Position numbers and translations under genes: made by a program. Below are positions 1-10,960 of a stretch of DNA of 64,000 nt, in pieces (the stretch's first letter is position 1; every line of letters begins with the position of its first letter). The notes beneath the pieces are model-generated. The model made no database searches. It saw only the letters and a program-made list of their open reading frames with translations, and was not told the origin of the DNA. Origin of the DNA: Pleurodeles waltl (lineage: Eukaryota; Chordata; Amphibia; Caudata; Salamandridae); NCBI RefSeq assembly GCF_031143425.1, contig NC_090438.1, positions 774,019,138-774,083,137 on the forward strand. Direction: 5' to 3'.

Positions 1-1310
1 CAGTGGGGTGATGTAGATTGGAATGCTGCATTGCACCATAGAATGGGGTAACGTGTCATAACGTGGATGTCAGGTGGGTATCAAGAGTGGAGCAGTGTGT
101 TCTAGAGTAAAGTAGCATGGAGTTGAGTAAAGTTGAATGGCGTAGAATACAGTGGAGCGAAGTATTGGAGAGTGGAGTGGTGTGTGGTACAGCGGAGTGA
201 AGTGCTGTGTTGTAGATTGCCGGAAAGTGCTGAGGAGCTGAGTAGAGTAGAGTGTCAGAGAGTGGATTTCATTGTTATACAGTGGAGGGGTGTCAAGTAG
301 AGTAGAGTGTGGTACAGTATAGTAGAGTGGAGTAGGATAGACTGTCTTACAGTTGAGTAGAACAGAGTAGCGTACAGTGAAGTGTCCTAGGGTGCAGTAG
401 TGAAGTGTGTGGAGTACAGTGGAGTAGTGTCTCATAGAGTAGAATATATTAACTGGAGTGGAGCAGCATAGATGGAGTTGCCTAGGGTGTTGTAGAGTGA
501 AGTTGACTGCTGTAAAGTGCTATAGAGTCGAGTTGAGTGCTGTACACTGGTGTTGGCTGGGGTACATTGTTGTACAGTGTGGTGCTATACAGTGGAGTAT
601 AGTGTGGTACAGTGGATGGGCATAAACTATTGTTGAGTGGACTATAGTGTTGATTGAGCACAGCGGAGTGGCGTTGAGTCTAGTTGGATAGAGTGGAGTG
701 GCATAGTAAGGAGTAGCACACAGTGGAGTGACGCAATGTGGAGTGGCATACTATGAAATAATGTACAGTTAAATAGCATACAGTGAAACGGGGTATAGTG
801 AAGTGACAGAGTGGAATAGCAGAGTGGAGTGGAGTAGAGTGAAGTTATGTACAGTGGAATAGTGTAGAGTACAGTGTTGTAGAGTGGAGTGGTGTACAGT
901 AGAATAGCAAACAGTGGAGTGCTGTAGAGTGGAGTGGCATAATGTAGTGTGGGTAGAGTAGAGTGGTATACAGTGGAATAGCATAAAATGTCGTAGCGTA
1001 CAGGCTAGTGGCATGGAGTGGAGTGACATACAGTTGAGTGAGGTAGAGTAAAGTGTGGTAGAGTGGAGCAACATACAGTAGAATAGCATTCAGTAGAGTA
1101 GCATACATTGAAATAGCGTACAGTGGTGTAGCATAAAGTGGAGTGGCGTAGAGTGGAGTGAGGTACAATGGAGGGGTATACAGTGGAATAGTGTAAAGTG
1201 GAATGGTGTACAAGGGAGTGGCATAGACTGGAATGGCTTAGAGAGTAGTAGCATAGAGTGGAGTGGTTTAGAGTGGAGTAGCATAGAGTGGAGTGGTATA
1301 AAGTGGAATG
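1..1310. repeat. Pentameric satellite array (AGTGG-based)
   Basis: The whole stretch is built from degenerate 5-bp words (AGTGG, GTAGA, CATAC, AATAG) joined into higher-order phrases such as GAGTGGAGTGGCATA. Because a 5-bp unit is not a multiple of three and the minus-strand words rarely make stops, long open frames rich in Leu, His, Ser, Thr and Tyr appear on the minus strand; these are by-products of the repeat. The left edge is cut by the window. The array ends near 1310, where the sequence becomes AT-rich and non-repetitive. Confidence 0.9.
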
Positions 1311-1337
1311 TGGCAATTGAAACAGATGAAGCCTGAA

Positions 1338-1654
1338 AGCATGTGAACGCATGTAAATGTAATGTGTCAGAAATAATCATTAAGAGGTGTAAATGGTAAT
1401 TTTTGGTAATATGTGCGAATAGTGTATGTAGTTTTACAGTTATACATTTTTAAAAACGAAGTTATACATCGTGCCACCGGATACTGCAGTAAGTTTGTGG
1501 CATACCACAGTAAATGTGGATGGTAGTGTGAAAGAGTGTGAACGAATGTAGATGTAATGTGTCAGAAATATACATTAAGGGGTGTAAAGGGTCATTTTTG
1601 GCAATATGTGTGAATAGTGTAAGTAGTGTTAAAGTTATACATTTTTAAAAACTC
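1338..1654 (+). repeat. Direct duplication, about 125 bp units offset by 196 bp
   Basis: A segment at about 1338-1460 recurs at about 1532-1654. Shared landmarks are AATGTGTCAGAAATA (1361 and 1557), a GGTGTAAA word, ATTTTTGG and TTATACATTTTTAAAAAC. The two copies differ at scattered positions. The spacer contains the short motif GTGCCACCGGATACTGCAGT. No coding potential is seen. Confidence 0.7.
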
Positions 1655-1792
1655 TTGAATACAATGGTGACGGATATCCTGTCTGCTGAAATATAAATCC
1701 CATAGGAAATAATGGGATTTAGATTTCAGCTGATGGTATATCCGTCACTGGTGTGACTGAGTAACCTGCCCACCAACATCTAAATCAGGCCC
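1655..1792. mobile_element. Small palindromic MITE, GGGCCTGATTTAGAT family, left end truncated
   Basis: The inner part reads as a palindrome (ATAAATCCCAT near 1690 against ATGGGATTTAGATTT near 1720), then CCGTCACTGGTGTGAC. The right end CTAAATCAGGCCC stops at 1792 and is followed by TTA. The same family is complete at 11542-11711, 26541-26671 and 31927-32095, where the ends are inverted repeats and 3-bp target duplications are visible. The left terminal repeat is missing here. Confidence 0.7.
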
Positions 1793-2417
1793 TTAGTTAT
1801 TTATTGTGCTGTGGGATACTGCGGTAAGTTTTTCATATGGTACTGTATATGCAAATGATAAGTCACTATGTGATTGGCTAATTGCTGTATCTACCAAAGG
1901 TAAAAGGCAGCCATGTAGCTTCTAGCACAGTTTGGCTGTGTTCTACGTTTTGCTGCGTTGTTGGTTACGGTCTTGGATATAAGCAAGTAGTAGATTTCTT
2001 TGCTGTTCACTTCCTAGTACCCATTTTTTAAAGTGTTTCCAGGTAGAGAAATGTGATGCTAAATTTAAAACAATTTAGGGAGAACTGCACATCTTAAAAT
2101 CTTTATTTTAAGTGGCGCAGTAATTTGTAGGTGTTACTGGGGTACTCCGTAGACTTTTCTGTGCCTACTTAAATGTGTTAAAATAGAAAATACACTGTGG
2201 TATGCTGTACTTGTAAAATATAGTATATTACAGTGTGTTTTGACTTTTTTTACATTTATTTAAAAAAAAAAACAATGTTAGGTACTGCGGTACTCCTGAA
2301 GCAGTACTTCAGTACTCCAAGCATTAAAAAAAAAAATATAGGATCTTATAAATATTTTACACTCCACACTACCACTTCAACAAAGTGGTAATAGGTAGCT
2401 TAAAAATAAAAAACCTA
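1793..2417. other. AT-rich sequence without recognisable genes
   Basis: I see AT-rich DNA with several A or T runs and recurrent GGTACTGCGGTACT-like words, but no exon, repeat boundary or RNA gene that I can support. Confidence 0.5.
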
Positions 2418-3210
2418 GGCCCATCTTTATACTCGGTTTGCATTGGATTAGCGTCATGTGTTTTTTCCGCTAATTCAGCGCAAACCTAACTCCATATTTA
2501 TACTTTGGCGCTAAACATGTCCAGAGTCAAAATGATATATTTTACGTTGTTTTCTGGAGGGGAAAACCTACCTTGCGTCAATGAGATGCAGGTAGGCGTT
2601 CCCGTCCAGAAAAGTATGATATGCCTTTGCGCCATATTTATCCCTGTGCTAAAATCCAGCACGGTGAGGGGGGCCTCAAATAATGGCACTAAGACCTGGG
2701 TCTGGGCAGGTGTAAGGGGACCTGTAGGCAGATTTCCATGGTCAGAGACCATGGGAATTGCCCACAGGTGCCCTTCCCTGGCCCCAGGGACACCCCCACC
2801 CATCCCCACCCACACCAGGAGGACACCTAAGGATGGGGGACCCATCCCAGGTAAGTCGTCCCCTGGGCACGACCATTGGGGTGGTGGGCATGGCTCCTCT
2901 CTTTACAAAGACAGGAGCCATGTCCATGGGGGTTGTGTGCCAGAAAATGGCGCTACACTGCTTAGAGGCAATGTTTTTGCCTCTAAACAGTGTAGCGCCA
3001 TAATTTGGCGACCAAGCCCCGGTTCCCCCTACGCCTCCCCAGCCCTGTTAGCATCCTATCCAAGGACGCTAACAGGGCCTTAGCGATGGCTAGCGCCATT
3101 CCATAAATATGGCGCCCGGCTGGCATCTTGGAATGGCGCTAGCCGGATCTGCTTTTTGACGCAAACCTGCGCTAACACAGGTTTGCGTCAAAAAGTATAA
3201 ATATGGCCCC
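2418..3210. mobile_element. Harbinger-type MITE with serial hairpins (CCATATTTATAC family)
   Basis: The left end has GGCCCATCTTTATACTCGG and the right end, read on the minus strand, GGGGCCATATTTATACTTTTTG, which is the end type of the larger Harbinger at 14872-25495. Within the right half nearly every base lies in a hairpin: GGCATGGCTCCT/AGGAGCCATG (about 2888-2924), ATGGCGCTACACTG/CAGTGTAGCGCCAT (2947-3001), CCCTGTTAGC/GCTAACAGGG (about 3042-3077), GGCTAGCGCCATTCC/GGAATGGCGCTAGCC (about 3088-3144) and TTTTTGACGCAAACCTG with its complement (about 3152-3194). A second copy of the end motif at about 2490-2510 suggests nesting. Open frames here are accidental. Confidence 0.75.
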
Positions 3211-3766
3211 TAATACTTACATAATACATACATCTAAGGGTGAAACACAGAGGATAACCAAACTATATCTAAAAATAATATGGCTAACTTTAACTTTTGT
3301 AAAGGCAGTCATTAGCTAATTACATATTGACTTGCCATCATTGTGTACCACATTAGTCTGTCAAAATACCATGAACTACCACAAATTTTGCAAAAGTACT
3401 GGGACTACAGATATCACTATGTTAATATGCTATATAACTTGAAAAATACTTACCTATAGTATCCAAAAGGATAATCTGTGCACCATGATGTGTAATCCTG
3501 TCAAATTTCATTCGAATCTGTCCATCTGTTTTCATGCTACACATAAATACAAAGTCTAGAGGAAATTCATTGAGGCCCAAGCACATTTTGGGACCCCCTT
3601 CTCTTTTTTTGCACCCCTTGACGAATCTCTGCAAAACTTTGCATACTCTGACAATGAAAGAAGAAATAGGTCTGAAAATATTAGTGGAGATTCATCAAAC
3701 AGTTGCAAAGTTATTTATGGTGAAAATTCCAAGGAATTCCTATCTCTGGTAAAACTTACTCCATCA
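3211..3766. repeat. Dispersed repeat fragment (variant of the ACACCAAAT family)
   Basis: The part from about 3430 to 3720 carries words (CTTTGCATACTCTGACAATGAAAG, CATCAAACAGTTGCAAAGTTAT in pieces) resembling the dispersed family at 10105-10390, 37860-38640 and 45340-46020. The rest is unrecognised. Similarity is judged by eye. Confidence 0.35.
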
Positions 3767-3769
3767 CTC

Positions 3770-3829
<60 letters not shown>

Positions 3830-3832
3830 TAT
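3767..3832. repeat. (GT)n(AT)n microsatellite
   Basis: About twelve GT dinucleotides run directly into AT dinucleotides with one interrupting GT. Confidence 0.95.
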
Positions 3833-4190
3833 TTAAAACAAAACATGCTCAGTTGAAGGATCCTACACCCGTGAGAGGTAGAGCGCTTGCTGGTAGAGCC
3901 CCCAGCAATATGATCTATAATTCAATCCTTGCTGTGCTGGAAACATTTTCTGCAGTACCAAAAAACGTGTGTGGAACATAATGAATACTGTCACCTGCAC
4001 ACAGTTACTCTTCAAAACAAAGATTTAAAAGATGTTCACTACCTCTACATACCCACGATGCATTAGGAGCACATGTATTTTGTAAACACCTATGCCAATT
4101 AGCTGGACACAGGCTGTACAAAATTAGGTAGAAAAGTAATATGGTAGTTACCTGACACTATATAAACTATAAAACAAACTTACACACTCA

Positions 4191-4275
4191 TTGGATGATG
4201 TCATCAGTGATGTCATAAGCGGTGTCATAGAAGATGTCATGAGTGGTGTCATGTAAGGTGATAAGCAGTGCGTGA
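4191..4275 (+). repeat. Short tandem repeat of GATGTCAT-type words
   Basis: Six to seven imperfect units of about 12-14 bp occur in a row (GATGTCATCAGT, GATGTCATAAGC, GGTGTCATAGAA, GATGTCATGAGT, GGTGTCATGTAA). A related word appears near 6683-6702. Confidence 0.7.
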
Positions 4276-4319
4276 CGGGTTCACAAGGTACACTTAGTGC
4301 TGCTAACTATAACTGGTGA

Positions 4320-6080
4320 TTTTTTTTTTCTCCAAAATGTTAATGTCACTGACAAATTCACCTAGCAATACTGTTACTATAACCTTTGTTTTTTCAGTGT
4401 ATTTGTAAGGCTTTAAAAAAAATAAAAACTGATCTTTTTATCACACCTAACTATACCATTACTTTAACCTTTGTTTTTTTCATTTAATTGCTAGTTTTTT
4501 TAAAACTGAAAATAATATTTAATTACAGTATGTAAATCCAACCCCCCTGGTCTGCAGCGAGGCCCAGCAGCTAACCCCATGCTGTGCACAGCAGTGGGTG
4601 TTGGACACAGGGTCTGATTTTGGCCTGAGAACCCCATCAACCTGGAGCCACTTATTTAAATAAAGGGGAGGGGAAGCCATGTGGCCCCCTTCCCTGAGCC
4701 TTCTTAGACCCTGGGTACCCCATCCCAGAGGGCCGCTCTTTCAAAGAAAGAGGAGCGGGTGTGTGTGTGGCCTTCAACACCGAGTTGATGTCGGCCCTGG
4801 GGACTCCATTACATGGAGTCCAGTGTAATTTTAACTGGTAGGGTGGCATGCAGCCCCCCTCACCGGGCCGATTGTGTCTCAGGGCCTGTGACATGCTCAG
4901 GGGATGGGGGCAAGCAGCCTCCCTCTTTGGGTCCCAGGACCAGGGGTCATTTATTATGAGAGGGGGGCACGTGGCCCACCCCACAAACCGATTTCGGCCC
5001 CAGAGACTTCACCCTCTGGGGGCCTGGCATCATTTTTTATGGGAAGGAGGCACACATCGCCCTCCCCAGGCCCATTTTGGCCCCGGAGATCCCTTCCCCT
5101 GGGTCTGACTACATTTTGCTTGGAGTGGGGCTCCCCCTCCCTGAACCTTCACAGGTTTTTATGGGAAAGGGGACATGCAGCCCCACCCCTCCTAAGCCTC
5201 AAGAGGCCTTCTCTAGGGCTGACATTACTATTTACAGGAGGGGGCCATGCAGCCCCCTTCCCTGAGCTTCAAGAGGCCCTCAGAAGCCCACACAGGCCAA
5301 ATTTTAATTTCAGGAAATGGAGAGGGAGTCGCATGGCCCGCCTGCCTGAACTTGAAAAGGCCCTAGGGAGCCCACCCCAGGGCCATTAATGACTCTGAGG
5401 ATCCCACTCCCGGGGCTGGCTCACAAGGTATTCCCTTGGGAGTCCAACCCAGGGACATAGTGGTATACCTGCATGCAGCACCACAGGCAAGGTAACCTGT
5501 GTCTGTCCTCACTTGGCTGAAGCATTTTTTAATCTCCCGCCAAGCGTGAGCAAACACCAAGTTCGCTCCCAGAAGGTGGGAGCTTCTAAAATGCTGCCAC
5601 TCTCTGGGAGCAGACTTCAGATCTGTCCCCCTGCTTGCAGGAATGTGGACAGGAAAACCGTCCAAATCTTGCTTCCAGCAGCAGGGAGCACCATTAGAAG
5701 CTGCTCCTTGCAGGAAGGAGCAATGCTGGCTCCAGCTGGATGCAGAGATCCGGCTGGGGCCAGGGCAGCTTTGAGGCTCCCCAGCGACCTCCAGCAATAC
5801 TGGTGCCCACCCAGGGCATCCACATTTTTTTTTAATGGGCCAGAGGATGGAGTCCTTGGGGCCAAAGTTGGCACAGGGAGGGGGGCCTCCCTGGGCTAGG
5901 GTCTATGGCCAACCCCCTACTGTGCATGGCCAAAAGCAGTGCATGGTAGGGGATTGGATTTACATAGGGTAATTAAGTACTGCTTTACGTTAAAAAACTA
6001 AAAATTCACTGAAAAAACAAAGGTTAAAGTAATGTTATAATTAGATGAGATAAAAGGATCTGTTTTAAAAAAAAGACACA
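4320..6080. mobile_element. Foldback element with long inverted ends and GC-rich core
   Basis: The left arm (about 4370-4620) contains AACCTTTGTTTTTTCAGTG, a T-run, TAATTACAGTATGTAAATCC and CCCCATGCTGTGCACAGCAG. The right arm (about 5890-6060) contains the same order inverted: CCCCTACTGTGCATGGCC, GGATTTACATAGGGTAATTA, an A-run and CACTGAAAAAACAAAGGTT. The enclosed 1.2 kb is GC-rich and made of degenerate units built round CATGCAGCCCCCTTCCCTGAGCC (in pieces at about 4848, 4968, 5174, 5247 and 5331). The element type is not one I can name; long inverted ends and no coding sequence suggest a non-autonomous foldback transposon. Confidence 0.6.
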
Positions 6081-6104
6081 CAAAAGGAAACAAAAGTTCG
6101 TTCG

Positions 6105-6470
6105 CAGTGAAACGTATCAGCAAAAGTGCAATTATCCATGTTACCGGCAAAAGTGCATGTATACATGTAACTGTCAAAAGTGCAATTATTCATGTAACAG
6201 GGGCGAAGTCATGCAAAGATCTCGACTGCTGCCCAGCGAGATCATGCTGCCTACGAAATAAAGAGAAAAAGTAGTCTAGAAACCATGTGGAGCCTCATAT
6301 GTTTTCAGTAGTTGGCCGGTACGCTCGAGGAGGGCTAAACACCAGAAAAAGCATGACGTATGCATGCCTTTCACTAATGAGATCAAAAGAATTTTGAAAG
6401 GCAAGTCCACGAACCAACCAAAGTGGTGGGCATGACATGGGCTTGGTTAAAAGCCCACAGAGAGATTACA
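6105..6470 (-). repeat. SINE-like dispersed repeat, minus orientation
   Basis: The segment matches 46013-46425 in reverse complement. Shared words include GCACTTTTGC, AGCCCTCCTCGAG, GCATACATACGTCATGCTTTT (with small changes) and TATTAAAAGC. Length is about 350-400 bp. It has no ORF. I cannot assign its RNA polymerase III ancestry, so SINE-like describes size and dispersal only. Confidence 0.55.
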
Positions 6471-7284
6471 ACAGGGACACAGGGCTTTGCATGCTCGACC
6501 CCAAAAAGAGCACTTATTGGACCAATATCGAGCCTTCTGCCAAATTTGATGTAATTCTGCCCAGTGGTTCGGGCTTAGTTATTTTAAGTAACTATAACTT
6601 GATCCCTCAGGTAACTATAACTTGTGCCCCCGCCATGCACAGTTATCTGACCAATAATTTTACTGCAAACTTTACATTGATATTATCAGTGAGGTCATGA
6701 GTGATTTAATATGTGCATGTTGAGAGTGCAAGTTATAGTTACCTTATGGCGCAGGTTACAGTTACTTGAGCTAATGATAACTATAACTGCTGAATTTCTA
6801 TGACTTTGTGCGAATAAACTCAGAACATATCTAGAACGTCCCTGTAACCTTTGGTTTATTAAGTGAATTTCTCTATTTTTTTATTCTATTCCCTAACTAC
6901 AATGTCCCTGCAACCTTTGTTTTTTTTTCATTGACTTTCTATGTTTTTTTTAACGTAAAGTAATTTTTAATTACTGTACGTTAATCCAACCACCGCTGCA
7001 CATGGCCTTCGCCTGTGCACTGCGGGGGTTTGCTGCAGGGCCTGGCCCTGGCCAGGTCTTGTGGCCAACCTGCTATAACTACCCAACGCCACGCCATGCA
7101 TGGCCTTCAGCTGTGCGCGGTGGTGGTTGTCCAAAGGCCCTGTGGCCAACCCCCTAGAGCTACCAAACCCTCAACCCTGGGGCACACATGGCCTTTGGCC
7201 ATGCACTGCAGGATTTGTCCACAGGGCCTGGCCTGTGGCTATGCCTTGCAGCTAAACTCCTATAACCAACCTATCCTACATGCA

Positions 7285-7995
7285 TATATCTCTGAGTGGG
7301 TCTGTGAGTGTGTGCATGAGTACCTCAGTGGGTTTGTCAGTGGGTGCAGGGTCTGTGAGTGGGTGCATGATTCTCACATTGGATATGTGAGTGGATGCAT
7401 GACTCATTGACTAGGTCGATGAGCAGATGCATGACTGTCTGAGTGGGTCTCTGAGTATGTACATGATTATCTGAGTGTGTCTATGATTGTGTGCATGAGT
7501 ATCTGAGTGGGTCTGTGAATGGGTGTATGTGGGTCTGAGTGAGTGTGTGAGTGCCTGAGTGGGTCTGTGAGTGTGTGCATGAGGGTCTGAGTAGCTCTGT
7601 GAGTGGGTACATGAGTCTCAAAGTATGTCTCTGAGTGAGTGCATGAGATTCTCAGTGGGTCTGTGAGTGAGTTCATGATTCTCTGATTGGGTCCATTAGT
7701 TAGTGCATGAGTCTCTGAGTGGGTCTATGAGTGACTGTATGAGCCTGGGTGGGTCTGTGAGTGGGTTCATGAATGTCTGAAAGGGTCTGTGAGTGGGGGA
7801 GAGAATGTCTGAGTGGGGCTGTGAGTGGATGCATGAGTGTCTAAGTGGGTCTGTGTGTGGGTGTGTGAGTATCTGAGTGGGTCTGTGAGTGAGTACATGA
7901 GTCTCTGAGTGGGTCTGTGAGTGGGAGCCTGAGTGTCTGATTGAGTGCCTGAGTGTGTGTGAGTGTGTGTGTGTCTGTGTGGGTGTGTCAGTAGC
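7285..7995 (+). repeat. Minisatellite, about 32-bp GAGTGGGTCTGTGAGTG units
   Basis: More than twenty imperfect units follow the pattern CTGAGTGGGTCTGTGAGTG then a GGTGCATGAGT-like word. Each unit is itself made of GAGT/GTGA tetramers. The 3' end decays into a GTGT run (7948-7990). Open frames on either strand here are repeat artefacts. Confidence 0.9.
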
Positions 7996-8680
7996 TGTGT
8001 GAGTGACTCAGCCACAAAGGAACTTCACCTGCCCTTTTACCCAACAAAAGTCCACAGCTTTGCACACAATATCTACCCAAGTGGAGTTCTCTCTGCCTTC
8101 TTGGGTAAATGTCCAGTATGTATTCTACACTACAGCTGTGTAATGGAGCACAAGCAAATGTCACCAGTGACCTTGTATGCATTTTGGCAGCACGATTGTT
8201 CCTGGTGCATCTTTCTTTAGAATTCTATGATACCACAAATCTTCCTATAGAGAGGCCAACAAGGCTACGAAGATGGGAATCTCCACCAAACCAGAGTCCT
8301 TCCTTTTACCTATCTGACGTAAGTGCTTCTTTGTTTGGTGGAGATGTCCTCATATTCCTCGGCATCAAGAACGCACCACCAACATTGGCAGGAGACGCAC
8401 TGGGAGTCCTTTGGTAAGTCGTCCATCATCTAGGTAAAAGGAATGGAAGACATATGCATACTACTAAGGTAGGGAGTGTGATTTGCACATTTGCATACTT
8501 GTAGCATTTTAGAAGGAGAACTATGGACTCTGCTGTCACCAGGAGAGGACAAGAAAGACCCCACTCATTACAGTCATGGACAGATTGCACTCCAATAGAT
8601 CAGTGATGCATTCACCTTTACAAAGGATTTCATATTGTTTTTTTAAATAGAATCGCTGAGTAAACATTCATACATACATT

Positions 8681-9400
8681 AGGGGCCAGATGTAGGAAAC
8701 GATTTGTGACTCGCAAACGGCAAAAAATGCCGTTTGCGAGTCGCAAATTCCAGTTTCCTATGCAGAAATGCATTTTGCGAGTCGGGACCGACTCGCAAAA
8801 TGCATTTCCGAATCGCAAATAGGAAGGGGTGTTTCTTTCCTATTTGCGATTCGCAGTGGTATGCAATACCATTTGCGACTGCAAATGCGGTCGCAAATGG
8901 TGTCGCAGTTACCATCCACTTGAAGTGGATGGTAACCCACTCGCAAATTGGAAGGGGTCCCCAGGGGACCCCTTCCCCTTTGTGAATGGACCACAAATTA
9001 TTTTTTCAGGGCAGGTAGTGGTCCAAGGGACCACTACTTGCCCTGAAAAAATACCGAAACTAAAGGTTTCTGATTTTTTTTTAAGTGCAACTCGTTTTCC
9101 TTTAAGGAAAACGGGCTACACTTAAAAAAAAAAAACTGCTTTATTTAAAAGCAGTCACGAACATGGAGGTCTGCTGACGACAGCAGGCCTCCATGTTTGC
9201 GAGTGCCCATAGTCGTTCTGGGGCCGCAATTTGCGACCCACCTCATTAATATTAATGAGGTGGGTCTTTGCGACCCCATAGCGACTCGCAGACGGTGTCT
9301 GAGACACCGTTCTGCATTGCAAATTGCGACTTTCAATTTGCGAGTCGGAAGGACTCGCAAATTGCAAGTCGCAATTTGCAATTTTGCTACATCTGGCCCT
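8681..9400. mobile_element. Hairpin-chain MITE, GGGCCAGATGTAG family
   Basis: The ends are inverted repeats: GGGGCCAGATGTAGGAAA on the left and, in reverse complement, GGGCCAGATGTAGCAAAA on the right. Between them hairpins follow one another almost without gaps: GACTCGCAAACGGCA/TGCCGTTTGCGAGTC (8708-8744), GCATTTTGCGAGTCGG/CCGACTCGCAAAATGC (about 8769-8805), TTACCATCCACTT/AAGTGGATGGTAA (8910-8936), GGGGTCCCC/GGGGACCCC (about 8954-8976), CAGGGCAGGTAGTGGTCC with its complement (9008-9047), GGAGGTCTGCTG/CAGCAGGCCTCC (about 9163-9193), ACCCACCTCATTAAT/ATTAATGAGGTGGGT (9237-9266) and ACGGTGTCTGAGACACCGT (9292-9310). A second, inverted and truncated copy lies at 21085-21600. No transposase is encoded. 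Confidence 0.85.
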
Positions 9401-10104
9401 AGGTGAGGTGGGTGCGGCCTGAATTAGTCCTGGGGGGGCCATCCCCTGAGACCTGGCCTTCATTCAATAGGAGAGGGGCGCACCCCATTCCCCAAGGCCC
9501 AGCTGCCAAAGCTCCCGCCAAGTCAGAGCATACAGCTATGTCCTGGGGGTGGGCACCACTGGACATAGCATGAGCTGGCTCTAGGGAGCGGCAGTCCCCA
9601 GGGCCATTATTGGCCCCATGAGGGGGACTGCACGCCCCCTTCATCGTTTCTATTTAGCCCTGAGGAGGTGGTGGTCCCCATGACCAGGGGTCCATGATGG
9701 ATCCCCTATCTTAATTTATCTCAGCCCTGGGGAGGTGGCAGTCCTGGGCGCTGCAGGGGGTCTGTACGGGCCCCCTGCATTTATTTATAGAGATTTACCC
9801 CAGTGAGCTAGCGGTCCCTGGGGCTACAATAAGCCCTATGAGGGAGTCCTCGTACACCCACCTCCCTTTAAAAAAAAAAATTAAAGTGCTTTTAAGCCCT
9901 GGCAGGGTCCCTTGGGGACCCCTGCACCAAAGCTAGGGGCTCAGGGTGCCCCTCCGCTGGCCCCTTTTTTTATCTTTTCTTGTGGGGCTCGGTTGAAGCC
10001 AAGTCCCAAGATGGCTGCCAACACTTACTTGTTAAAGTGTTGGCAGCCAATCAGTTATCAGCCCGGTGACAGTTGGATCCACGTCCCTAGATGTCTATTT
10101 TGTT

Positions 10105-10401
10105 TAACTCATATATCTCAACAACTACTGAACGGATATACACCAAATCACAAAAAGCACTCATGATGGACCAAGAAAATTTGGTGTAATTCTATCAAGC
10201 TGTTCGAGCTGGAGTCATGTTCAAATTCCCCGTGGGAAAATGCATTGGAAAACGTGTTTTGGGACCCCACCTTTTCTCGACCCCTGCTTGACGGATCACC
10301 CTGAAACTTTCAAGTGAGCAGCTGAACTGACTGTTAAGTCAGTTTTGAAAATTTCCTGAAGATTCGTCAAGAGTGCCAAAGTTATTGTCAAAACAAACAT
10401 A

Positions 10402-10451
<50 letters not shown>

Positions 10452-10690
10452 CCTACTTTTTGACTAGTTTGCACATAGAAAGTTTTTGGAGTGATCCATC
10501 AAGCGGAGCCGAGAAATAAGAGGGGGTCCTAAAACTCGTTATCCCTTTTCTTTATTCTATAGGAACTTTAGATACAGCTACAGCCCAAACTGCTGAACGG
10601 ATGCACACTAAATTTGGTAGAAAGCTAGATCTTGGTCCAGAAAGAGTGTTTTTTGTACTTTTGTGTAAATCTGTTCAATTAATGCTAAAG
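10105..10690. repeat. Dispersed ACACCAAAT repeat, two tandem fragments
   Basis: The first unit runs ATCTCAACAACTACTGAACGG, ACACCAAATCACAAAAAGCA, AATTTGGTGTAATTCTATC. The second, after an AT microsatellite, runs GCTACAGCCCAAACTGCTGAACGG, AAATTTGGTAGAAAGCTAG, TTTTGTGTAAATCTGTT. (Motifs over 20 bases are described in pieces by position only: 10110-10175 and 10570-10680.) The same pair of variants recurs at 37870-37990, 38500-38620, 45340-45600 and 45930-46000. Function unknown. Confidence 0.6.
10395..10451. repeat. (AT)n microsatellite
   Basis: About 28 AT dinucleotides with one slip near 10408. Confidence 0.95.
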
Positions 10691-10960
10691 AAAATGTATG
10701 TCCAGGGAGGTGGAGCCAACAGATCTCTTGCTAAGATCTGATTGACTGAACCTGGAAGTGGTGGCAGCCATCTTAGGACATGGAACTCAGTCAAAACCAT
10801 ACAAAAGGGGACAAGGTAGGGATACCCTGACCCCCTAGGCCTGGAGGTGGGGGCTGAATTTACATATGGTAATAATTACTTAATGTTAAAAAAAAACTAG
10901 AAATTCACTGAAAAAACAAAGGTTACAAAAACTTTATAGTTAGGTTAAATGTTCAGTAAC

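Larger units (their letters stand above)
6840..10960. mobile_element. Large foldback composite enclosing a minisatellite and a MITE
   Basis: The left arm (about 6848-7060) has AACCTTTGTTTTTTT, TAACGTAAAGTAATTTTTAAT and GTTAATCCAACC, the same ends as the 4320-6080 unit. The matching inverted arm is at about 10855-10950 (TTTACATATGGTAATAATT, CACTGAAAAAACAAAGGTT). Between them are a GC-rich CATGGCCTT block (7000-7250), a minisatellite, 600 bp of unique-looking sequence (8010-8650), the hairpin MITE at 8681-9400, more GC-rich units (9420-9900) and two copies of the ACACCAAAT family (10105-10390 and 10585-10690). Later insertions clearly enlarged it. Confidence 0.5.

Noticed and set aside
2505..3083. 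192-codon plus-strand frame
   Set aside because: Lies across hairpins of a MITE; Pro/Gly-rich translation reflects GC-rich palindromes.
3850..3925. tRNA-like segment (GAGAGGTAGAGCGCTTGC)
   Set aside because: No complete cloverleaf: T-arm and acceptor pairing could not be drawn.
7285..7995. CRISPR-like array of regular repeats
   Set aside because: Units are contiguous and degenerate with no unique spacers; it is a eukaryotic minisatellite.
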